Origin: Branchinecta lynchi
Lineage: Eukaryota > Arthropoda > Branchiopoda > Anostraca > Branchinectidae
Assembly: GCA_023053575.1 (NCBI GenBank)
Contig: JAKZAP010000007.1
Location: 19,245,464-19,309,463 of the forward strand
DNA length: 64,000 bases
Direction: 5' to 3'
Under the pieces are notes generated by a model, which worked only from the letters and a program-made list of their open reading frames with translations, was not told the DNA's origin and searched no databases. Positions 22,201 to 34,200 of the stretch are shown here, one piece after another (position 1 is the stretch's first letter; each line of letters begins with the position of its first letter). A program made the translations under genes and the position numbers.

Positions 22201-25200
22201 AGGTCATAGCGCGTGTTCGATATCGAAGAAGTTCTATGCGGAGTAGAAAATAGCGTTTGTCAGTTCTTAAAGCACAACTCTTACTAGAAATGATCTTTTC
22301 TATGAAACAAACCAGAAAAAAGATTTTCGAAAACACCATTACTTTCCGCATAAGATTTGCGATTTTCTGGTTAGAGCTTGTCGACTCTATCCAGCCTTCC
22401 TGCTCTCCGATAGGGCGGCTGGGCGACTGCAAACTTTGCGTTGTGTGACGGGCAAAACTCGGCACAGCCGAAAAAGTGTTAAAAGTTCGTAAGCACAAAA
22501 CGAAAAGATGGAGAAAGGTGGGTATTTTAGAAGGTTCTACTTCCACAAGGGAGCTATGTATATTATAAAAGATAGAATAAGTAAGAGGGGTCCTTTAAAG
22601 GAACCTCGCACTACATAGTGGTTCTGCTCAGATGTTCTGACATAGTTGACAACTTTACAACTAAGCAGTGCTTCCAGAAAACTACATATGGCTCGGCTGT
22701 TTTTAGTCTCTTTCCACGCCCCTTGCCTTGGATGACAAATCCTGCACAAACTTACATAATCTGTCTTCGGACCAATAGGCTTTTGGGAAACAATGATCGG
22801 GAGCCTGATACGTAACGTAAATATCACAATCGTGGCAAGCGTGCTAATCAGTGTAGTGCTAATAGATGAGGTGGGATACAGCCTACTTTTGAAGTGTAGC
22901 GTCTCGCGAACAAAAATGACGGAAATACCGGTCGGGCAGAATGAAGTACTATCATAAGTAAGACGTGTCTTTTAAGGAATGGACGGTCATTGAAACTGTG
23001 TTCCTGATTAGTGAAAGGTCGATTGACGTCGAAAAGTAAGAAGATAGTAGAATAAAACGGGACGGTTAAGAAACGGCGTACCTAGTGAGCTGAAACTCGA
23101 TAGACAAGCTAATTTAGCGGCTAAAATAATAAAAAAATAGTTTTTATGGGATCTTACGGATAGAAGCTATTCTTCCTGTTGCCTACCTTACGTGCTATAC
23201 AATCTGCATCCTTATTTTTCAATATGGCATTAATTTCGTTCACTTCTTCTGGGGTTGGGGCTGGTGCAACGTAGGGCTCTGAAAGATTTATAAGTACTAG
23301 AAATCAGAAGAAGAAAAGGTCCAGTAACTGCAAGAAGTTCACAAGATCTCAGCGCTTACATACCATTACTCTTAGCGCTTGAACGTTATTATTGCGTTCC
23401 GCATTAAGCATCGATGACATCGATGCATCCCAGTTTTTCACTATTGCACATAACCAAAGGGCACGTTTAAACTTACAAAACTTTACCCACCACGCCCCAA
23501 AAAGAGATTGGCCAAAATTCATTTTACAGCCGCGTTTAGAATCCATGGAATGACCTCACACCAGAAACCCTGCAATCATAAATTTAAAACTTCACTTTGC
23601 ATTGACAAAGTTTCAAAATCAGGCATTGTAGACCGGTTCTAGTATTATGTCCGTTTTGTTGTAGTTGTTTTGTTTCGAGTTATTTACTTATTTTTTTCGT
23701 CAGTTTAACTGTTAATTTTTGTAATAGCAACAAGCTTTTAGCTTTCCGATTTTGGGGGGAAATAAGAAATAAACAAAGGAGGCCACAAATGCGACTGTCT
23801 GCTTAACTGATGATAGCACCATTTTCCTTCAAAGTGAAGGATGAAAGTGAAGTGACATACAAACTGAGAAAAAAACGCACATACATTCAGATCCTTCAGG
23901 TTGGTTATCTTTGCTTGTCGCCTAGATGCGATTCAGCGACGCAGAGGTTCTTAACTTCCTGACGTGAGCATAAGAAAATATCACTAAACAGTAATCAAAG
24001 TGGCCTTTTGCTTTAAACCTGCTTTAAACAATTACTTAAAAGTAAAAACATACCAGCAAATACAGGTCCTCCACGTAAAGCAGCAGACAGATCTGCAAAG
24101 AATATCTCTTATATGCTTATCACTACTCTCCAGTAACTTTCTGAAGGTAAGTCTACTATTACGTAAGTCTACGTTCTACTGGTCTTATACTAATTTAGGA
24201 CTCCAAGCGGATTCGTCCAATTTCCCCATCCTCATTTTCCTCAATATCAGCATCCGTCACACAGGCATTGTAGAAGAGATCTATAAGTTAATGAACAGGA
24301 GCTTTCCTTTTGGGGTTCCTGAAACGTATACGTTTACGGATCGAAAAGTGACGGGATATCTGTGGCTTGAAAAGTATGCCCTTCCGTCTGTTGACGGAAT
24401 AACTCTGAAAAGAGTTGAGGGAGGAGTTGGCGCGGGTGATAAGTAAGAGGGCTGATTGTTTACCGCTATTGGAGGAGGTATGTGGGAAGAGGGCCGGATT
24501 GGTCCTTACTAATGACCTATGTGCGGGGTTATGAATGAAAAAAGTGGCGCACCTGATGTGTGAATAAATATTCTTTGAGCCCAAGCTGACTTTGAAACAT
24601 TTATTCAAACAATGTTTACAACGGATACGTCAGCTACGATTCTTCAACAGCGATATTTCGGCCCTTCTTGGCAAGGGTCCTCGTCAGGCTGTCAATCCTC
24701 TGGTTCAACTTCGGGGAAGGAAACAAACCTGTAATAAATGACTGAAGCTTCTACCAACTATAAATATCTTATTAAAGTAAATTATCTTCAAATACCACTA
24801 TTACAGGTTTGTTTCCTTCCCCGAAGTTGAACCAGAGGATTGACAGCCTGACGAGGACCCTTGCCAAGAAGGGCCGAAATATCGCTGATGAAGAATCTTA
24901 GCTGACGTATTCGTTGTAAACATTGTTTGAATAAATATGATGTGTGAATATAGAGAATTGGATGGGTTGATGGAAGAAGTGTTTGGAGCTGCTATATATA
25001 AATAATACAGACATGCATCAAGGCGCAACCTACTGCTTCTGTTTCAAGAAGATGCACGGAGAAGCGCCTTTTGGGGAATGGGGGGGCATGGTCCACGAAG
25101 ATTTGTTGGTAACTCTTTTTGCCCTTAATAGGTTTCAAAGGAAAGATGCAAAACAATAAAGTTACTTTCCTAAAAATTTACGAGTCCAAGTTGCATCTGG

Positions 25201-28200
25201 AGACGGTGGGGTGGGAGCTGTGAGGGTACCAGAAAAGAGGTCCCGGAAATTTTCTGGAAGTTCTCAGATTCAAACAATGCACAAAAGTCAGCTTGGGCTC
25301 AAGGATATTTTTCTCAGATTCGAATGAAACTTGATGAGTGGTAGGAGCATGCCACAGATACAACATTTTTGTAGCCAAGTAAGAGCAGGCTTCGTTGGGA
25401 ACTGGACGTTTTTAGGAAGTTTTCCGTTACGATTGAATTGGTAGGAGCAATGCTGTAGATATGGCAGTTATGTATTCAATTGGATCTGACTTCGGTGGGA
25501 GAAGTGGAGGACGTTTTAGTAAGGAATCAAAACTGGGATCGACTAAATAGAGGCACGTCAAGGCTCGACTAAATAGAGGCACGTCACGGCTCGACATATT
25601 GTATGATGCACGAGTACTATATACAGGCACGAAAACTAAAAGGGCCCTTTCAGGCTTAACAGTGAGGGGCAGGAGCAATGATCCAACGTGCCTTCTTTTA
25701 AGCTCTGGAGTTACGAACCCTTACTTACTTGTCTATTTCTACTACTTGCGAATCACTTTTCGGGATCCCAGAACGTAAGTGGAGGGATACCTATGACATC
25801 GCAAAAGTTGTCCGTCCGTCCGTCTGTCCGTCCGTCCGTCTGTACGCACGATAACTCTCGAAGGGAATGAGATATTTTGATGAAACTTGGTATGAGGATT
25901 GTTTGGGTCAAGGGTAAGGTCGAGTTCGTAGATGGGCTCTGTAGCCCTATATGTGGGGGTGGGGGTTCAACTTAAGGGACAAACACAATATTTTTAAACA
26001 GCTAATGTTATAGTCGATTATGGGGTATGGTGAAGTGTCGCGTAAGGTGGAGCAAATCCTTCGTGATCAGGAAATTCAGGATTGGCAGTGTCGGAAGGCT
26101 GAGTCGGTTTCTCTACGGTTTTATGCAAAGGCAAAAAATGTTTGGGGGGAGGAAATTTATTTTAAAGCTGGGTTGTCGGGAGTAGATTTAAAGTGGATGG
26201 TGAGTTTAAGGGGGGGAGGATTAGCTATTGGGGAGAAAAGAAGGTTTATAGGAAAAAATAGGTTAAAGAATGGCCCTTACTTTTGCCCAATGTGTGGAAA
26301 GGTGGATGAGGATGTGTTCCACTTTATGTGTGAATGTGAAGGATTGAGTGATTTAAGGGTCGAATTATTTGGGGTGGGAATTACTAGGAAGGAGTGGCTA
26401 CTAGAAAAATTGGAAGTACAAATATGGGGGATATTCGTAAGGTGGCTAGATTCCTCCGCGTTGGTTTGTCCCATAGAGAGCGATTTTTGTAGTTTGTTGT
26501 GTTTTTTCTTGTTTTGTTGCCATGACCCCAAGGGTTTTTTCGTGCAATAAATTCATTCATTCATTCATTCATTCATGCTGAGCACGAAGGTGACAATCAT
26601 TTTCTCGCCGGACAAGTAGTTCGTCCGGAATCCGGCAAAAACCGGAAAGTTTGTTAAAAGTAAAAGTTTCATTTGAAGTTGATTAAATGTTTGATTTAGG
26701 GGTAAGAAGACAGGCTGAGCACGATGGTGAAAATCATTTTCTCGCTGGACGAGCAGTTCGTCCGGAATCCGGCAAAAACCGGAAAGTTGGTTAAAAGTAA
26801 AAGTTTCATTTAAAGTTGATTAACTGTTTGATTTAGAGGTAAGAAGACATGCAGAGCATGATGGTGAAAATCGTTTTGTCGCCGGACAAGCAGTTCGTCC
26901 GGAATCCGGCCAAAACCGGAAAGTTGGTTAAAAGTAACAGTTTCATTTGAAGTTGATTAAATGTTTGATTTATGGGTAAAAAGACATGCTGAACCCGATG
27001 GTGAAAACCATTTTCTCGCCGGACAACTAGTTCGCCTGTAATCCGGCCAAAACCGGAAAATATGTTAAAAGTAAGAGCTTTATCTGAAGTTGATTAGATG
27101 GTATATTTAGGGGTAAGAAGAGACGCTGAGTCTGTATATAATGATCATTTTTTACCCGGACATATAATTAGTCCGGAATCAGGTTGTACCCGCATTGTTT
27201 TAAGTCAAAATTTTATTTACAGTTGATTAGAATTCTTTATAGGGATAAGGAGATACGCCGGCTTCGTTTCTGAATTTTTCTTTTTTTGCTGGACTAGTAG
27301 TTCGCTCGGAATTCTGGCGAAACCGCAAATTTGGCAGTAGTAAAGCAGGAAGTTTCGGTCAATATCGTCAAAATAGATATGGCTTATAGAGGTATAGATA
27401 GGTAGATAGAATATCTGAACTCGGTTTTCTCTGATGATTAGCCTGGCGAAGACAAGACCGAATTGTCTGGATCAAATCTTGGATTTTTGGGATCCCATCG
27501 ACACCTTTGGTCTTGTTATTACTCATGCCTCCTGCGCCATGCCGTGCCGTATCTCCCTTGACAGCGCGATCGTTATACATGCGGACTAGACTTGCAAATG
27601 CCACATGAGTTTTCAGCTCTTGTTAAGGGTCAGAAATGCAAGGTCATGCTCTCTCAAAGGCCAAACCTCTTGTCATTTGAAGAGATGGGTAAATTCGTGG
27701 TTGTCTCGACAACATCAAGCATCTTTTGACAACGAAGGACGGGAAATACTTTCTTCGCTTTCCGTCTCGTATACTAACACACAAATTTGAATTTGAAATA
27801 TCTGGTTTGGAGAAAAATTTCCCAGATAAGGCCTTCCTTTTCTTCATTGACACTTCCTCGCTTTTCACTTGTGCTACAAAATCAAGAAAGACATTAACCA
27901 GCACAGTATATTCTTTCCAGATGGTTCAAGTAACTAACAGCTGATCGATATGGCGCAAAATGGGTGTCAATCCGTATTCGATCGGTAGGTATGACTATTG
28001 CGAACACCACTATACCTTTTCTTTTTAGAAAACCTCAAAACCAGCCAGCCAAAATTATTCACAAAAGCAAAAAGTTCACGTGATCGACTAAAAGAGGCAC
28101 GGCATGGCAGTGTACGAACTAAAAAGAGGCAGAAAACTCGAAGGGCCCCTCCAGGCTTTAGAGTGAGGGGCGGGAACAATGTTCTAACGTGCCTTCTTTT

Positions 28201-31200
28201 AGGCTCTGCGGTTACTATCTCTAACTAACTTGTCTACTTTAACTACTTGTTAATCTCTTTCTATTACCCGTGCCTCCTACGCCATGATGTGCCGTGCCGT
28301 GCCGTGCCTCTTTTTAGTCGATCCTAAAATTAATTTTTCCCCTTTGCCCTAAACAGAAAAATTCTGTTATGCCGTCTGTCTTCTATTATTCAGTAGGACG
28401 AAATGCATCGAGTTGCTGCAGGACACAGCCTTTCTTTTGTAAAATGAGAAAATTTCCCAGAAGAAAATGAGAGAAAAATCTCAAAATAGTTTATTTAAAG
28501 AAGCTGCTACTACCGAATATTTAAGTATTTGGTTTTACTTTTTATCCACATACCAGCTTCTTGTTTTCTCGCTGCGCTCGGTAGATATTTTTCAGAAGTT
28601 ATTGCGACTTCGGTTCGGATAGGCTATTTTAAATGGCCGTTTTTCGTGGTCGTCTGTTCTGTTTCGATATCGCTTTCGATCATCAATGTCGAAAGTTACG
28701 ATGCCGTGTCATCCTCCAGAGAGGCTGGTACGAAGCCGCATCAGCCTCCGCAGATGTTCATCGAGCACTTCCCTTAAATGCTAAAAAGCAGAAGCTGGCC
28801 TCCCAAAAATAAATTAAAAAATAAAATTTTAGTACTAGAAATAAAAGTTTATTATTTTTTTTTTTTTAATGAAAGAACATTTTATTTTCTTAGATACTAA
28901 AACTAAATATACTAAAAATCCGCACCAACCCAGGCCATACTTTGTCACAATCGGATTTCACTGAAAATACAAATTGTCGACTGAAACAACGTCTTAAATC
29001 CATTTTAAGAACATTTTATTTTCTTAGATACTAAAACCAAATATAATAAAAATCCGCACCAACCCAGGCCATACTTTGTCATAATCGAATTTCACTGGAA
29101 ATACAAATTGTCGACTGAAACAACGTCTTAAATCCCTTGCTTTTCTCGCTTCATAATCTTCATTATGACATACCTCGATTTTTTTCTTAATTTTCGCATT
29201 TATTGGTAAAGAACCGGTCGCGGAATTCTGGCTCGCTTTGTCGAAGAATCGAACATATGTGACAGTCAAAGAATTTTCCGACGAGTGTCAACACTGGTGT
29301 CTACTGTTAATTCTACGATCGCCTAAAATGGTTAAAGATTATTTTGATAGAAACAGAAGTGCCCGGATTACAACAGCAGTTAGTAGGTAAACAGTAGGCT
29401 TGGATTGCTACATCATTAAAATTAAATTCCATACACCAGTGGCAAAAAAGTACAACAAAAGAAGAACAAGTCTTACCTGTACAAATATTCTGTTCGAAAA
29501 GATATAATAGTTAACCTCAATCTGGGTTCATATCGAATAACAGCCTCGACGGCCATTCGCCTTCGGCTCTGATAGGTTATTTTGAATAACCGTCTCAGTG
29601 TTATTTTCCTATATCAACCGCGATACCGGAAGTTAACCTTTAATAACTATTCTCGAACAGATATGCAATGCATATCTTCCTATGTCTCACAGGAAGTTAT
29701 TTTACGACAATTACTTTTGAGGAGGATGTTACGGCATCGTATCATCCTCCAGAGAGGCTGATACGAAGCCGTAACAGCCTCCGCAGAAATCGACCACTTT
29801 ACTGAAATACTGAGTTCATCTAGCACTTTTCTCAAATACTGAAAAAAAGAATCTGAATTTTCACAAAAAAATTAATTAAAAAAATACTTTCAGTAAAATA
29901 AATAAAAAATACTTACAAATTATACAAAAAATAAAACAAGAAATACAATAAATATTTGAAAAAATACAGAACATTTTACTCTTTTAGACAACCAGTCTGT
30001 GCCCTAGGGCCTAGGTGCTTGTCATAGTCAGATTATCGCTCAAAATACAGACTGTCAACTGAGACAACATCCTACTATCCCTTGCTTTCTAAAAGCTAGT
30101 TATTTAGCACTGAAAAAATGACAGAACATCTTACTCTCATAGCCAACCAGCCTTTGCCCTGGGTTGTACCAAGAACAAATAACGAGTAAGAACAATGGTC
30201 TCTCGTCCATCCACCGACTAAAAATGTTGCGACAGCAATGAGCGGAGGTGGAGCCATTTCTTGGTCGCCCGTGTATACTCGTTGGTCTCCGACTCTCCGC
30301 CGTTACACACTTGAGTCAATTTACGAAGACAGGGTGGGGAATGTGGTCCACCAGTCTCATTCGCGGAACACACCAGTCTCACTGTTTTGAACCATCAGTC
30401 TCAGAAAAATGGCGCCGGGAACCACCAGTCTCGGAAACGAGACCAACAGTCTCAAATTCAGACCAACAGTCTCATCTAATTTCCAATTTATTTAAAGTAA
30501 AAAAGTGTTTTCTTTGTTTTTCTCTGTCAGTCCCTTGAATTACGCGCTTGTGTCAGCACTACAGGTAGAGTGAAGCTTGGGCTTTCAATACATGTATTCA
30601 TCTCTGCTATTGGCTTGGTACTTCTCAGTGAGTAGGGCTCTGAAAAAGCAAACAAATTTATTTTTTGTTTTCTGTGTTGTTTAATAGACTTCTGCTACTC
30701 TGCCAACTACAACAGGTAAAGTGAAGCCTGGGCTTTCAAACGATATATGATTCACTGTTACTGGATTACCAAGTGTCACATTGGGTGGCTCTGAAAAAAC
30801 TGTTTTCGTAAACAAATGTAATTTCTAGGCTGTCTATGAGATTTCTTGGAATTTTCTAACTTTGCGACCAGTTTTGGTAGATAGACATCCATGTATATCT
30901 GATACTGGCTTAGTCAGTTTGTTGCTGGGTTCTTATGGTAAACTCATTAGCTGTTTTTTTTTAACTGCCTGCTTGATACTGTTGAATGTTTTGTCGCCTC
31001 TGTTCAGTTCACCTGACTGACTGGTCCGGTATTAGTTTGTTCCATTCTTTTTCCATGCATTTTCCATGCTTAAAATACTATTCTGAGGCTGTCTCTACAC
31101 AACTACAGTAAGCGGTCAAGTAACACTCAATGGAACCTATTATCGCTCACCAGAGCTGCGTTTTATTCGCATTTCTAGTTGACTTAAGTTATTATTTTGC

Positions 31201-34200
31201 CGTTTTATTTGCTATTCTCAGTTGACTGATAGCGTTCAATTTATCCAATCTATTGAGATTGTCCACTAAAAGTTGACTTTGGACGACCGACAACAAATGG
31301 TCATTCGTTCCATGGATCACCGGTTAACCAACAGTGGAACATTTTATCGCTCACCAGAGCTGCGTCTGATTTGCATTTCCAGTTGACTGAAATAATCTTT
31401 TTGCGGTTTTATTTGCTATTCACAGTTAGCATTCAATTTATCCAGTAGACTCAGGTTGTCGACAAAAAGTTGACTTTTGCAGATCGAGATAAAATGGTAA
31501 TTCATTCCATGGTTAACCGGTTAACCTACAGTAAGCAGTCAAGTATCGCTCAATGGAACCTATTATCACTCACCAGAGCTGCATTCTATTCGCATTTCTA
31601 GCTAACTTAAATCATCATTTTACTGTTTTATTTGCTGTTCTCAGTTGATTCATATTGTTCGATTTAGCTCTTGGGTTATCCAATCTACTGAGACTGTTGA
31701 CTGAAAGTTGACTTTTGACAAACGAGAACAAATGGTTATTTGTTCCATGGTTAACCGGTTAACCTACAGTAAGCTGTCAAGTAAACTCAATGGAACCTAT
31801 TATCGCTCACCAGAGCTGCGTTCGATTCGCCTTTCCAGTTGACTTAAATCATCATTTTTCCGTTTTATTTGCTATTCTCAGTTGACCGAAAGCGATTGAT
31901 TTATCCAGTCGACATAAATTGTCGATTAAAAGCTGACTTTTGACAACCAAGAACGAATGGTCATTCATTCCATGGTTAACCGGTTAAGCTACAGTAAGCG
32001 GTCAAGAGTAACGCTCAATGGAACTTATTATCGCTCACCAGAGATGGGTCCGATTTGCATTTCCAGTTGACTTAAATCATCTTTTTGCTGTTTTATTTGC
32101 TATTCTCAGTTGACTGACAGCGTTCGATTTATCCAGTCAACTGAAATTGTCGATTAAAAGTTGACTTTTGACAACCGAGAACAAATGGTCATTTGTTCTA
32201 TGGTTAACCGGTTAAGCTACAGTAAGCGGTCAAGTAATGCTCAATGGAACTTATTATCGCTCACCAGAGCTGGGTTCGATTTGCATTTCCAGTTGAATTA
32301 AATCATCTTTTTGCTATTTTATTAGCTATTATCAGTTGACTGATAGCATTCAACTTATCCAGTTGACTGAGATTGTCGACTAAAAGTTGACTTTTGACAA
32401 CTGAGAACAAATGGTCATTCATTCCATGGTTAACCGAGAATGTAAGCGTAGGTTGAGAAAAAGATTGCGGAATCCAACCAACCGGTCACCTTTTACTGGT
32501 CATTTCAAATTGCGGCCATGAGGCCGACATTTTTTCATGTTCTAACAAATCTGGTGCTACAGAGTACGCTACCTATCCAATGATGGTAAAAAAAAAAAAT
32601 AAAATAAGCTTATTCTTAATGTTTTACACTGGCTATGGAAGTCCTAGCTAAAAGTGTTCAAGTTAACCTACATGAACTAACGCACCCACTCTGGTAATTT
32701 TGTTTTGTTGGTTTTGGTGATTCTTTTTTCACATACCATACGTTCTTTACTAGTCCTCCATGAATATTCCTCTCACTCTTTTTTTAATTGTTGAAGTACT
32801 ATCTCCTCTGCAGATGTTGCTCTTGTTGTAGGAACATACTATTGTTTGTTACAGACATACTATTGTTTGTATGTTCAAGTACTATAGATTGGTGCACGTA
32901 AGAGGTCTCTTCATGAGACCCTCAAATTGAAGCTGCTACGTACAGCATCATCAAGGAGACAAGCAAAGGGTAATTTTAGTAATTGTCGACCTAATCATGT
33001 AAACATGATTAGGTCGCTTTGTCATATTGTTTTAGTGATGTTCCCTTACCTTCTTGAGTTTCCACACCCTTGCCAAGAGCTAAATCGAACAATATGAATC
33101 AACTGAGAACAGCAAATAAAAGAGTAAAATGATGATTTAAGTTAGCTAGAAATGCGAATAGAATGCAGCTCTGGTGAGTGATAATAGGTTCCATTGAGCG
33201 ATACTTGACTGCTTACTGTAGGTTAACCGGTTAACCATGGAATGAATTACCATTTTATCTCGATCGTCAAAAGTCAACTTTTTGGTGATTCTTTTTTCAC
33301 ATACCATATGTTTTACTAGTCCTCCATGAATATTCCTCTCACTCTTTTTCTAATTGTTGAAGTACTATCTCCTCTACAGATGTTGCTCTTGTTATAGGAA
33401 CATTCTATTGTATGTTACAAACATACTATTGTTTGTAGGTTGGAGTACTATAATTTGGTCCACGTAAGAGGTCTCTTCATGAGACCCTCAAATTGAAGCT
33501 GCTACGTACAGCATCATCAAGGAGACAAGCAAAGCGTAATTTTAGTAATTGTCTAAATGTTATAGAACATGATTAGGTCGCTTTGTCATATTGTTTTAGT
33601 GATGTTCCCTTACCTTCTTGAGTTTCCACACCCTTGCCAAGAGCTAAATCGAACAATATGAATCAACTGAGAACAGCAAATAACAGAGTTTCAGTCAACT
33701 GGAAATGCAAATCAAATGCAGCTCTGGTGAGCGATAATAGGTTCCATTGAGTACACATATCTGTGGAAAGTCCATGCTTAAATCTACCAAAACTGGTTGT
33801 AAAGTTAGAAAATCCCAAGGAAGAGAATCTGAGTCGACTGGATAAATTGAATGCTAATTGAGAATAGCAAATAAAACAGCAAAAAGATTATTTCAGTCAA
33901 CTGGAAATGCAAATCAAACACAGCTCTGGTGAGCGATAAAATGTTCCATTGAGCGATACTTGACCACTTACTGTTGGTTAACCGGTTATCCATGGAATGA
34001 ATGACCATTTGTTGTCGGTCGTCCAAAGTCAACTTTTAGTGGACAATGTCAGTCGACTGGATAAATAGAACCTATCAGTCAACTGAGAATAGGAAATAAA
34101 ACTGCAAAATGACGATTTAAGTTAACTGGAAATGCAAATCAAATGCTGCTCTAGTGAGCGGTAAAATGTTCCATTGAGCAATACTTGACCGCTTACAGTT

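Noticed and set aside
24000..24446. 148-codon plus-strand open frame
   Set aside because: It overlaps the minus-strand micro-exon 4 with good splice sites and shows no recognisable domain.
26020..26550. 176-codon frame as a host zinc-finger gene
   Set aside because: The CxxC-x8-H-x3-C knuckle followed by a tetranucleotide tail, inside a broken repeat, marks a LINE 3' end.
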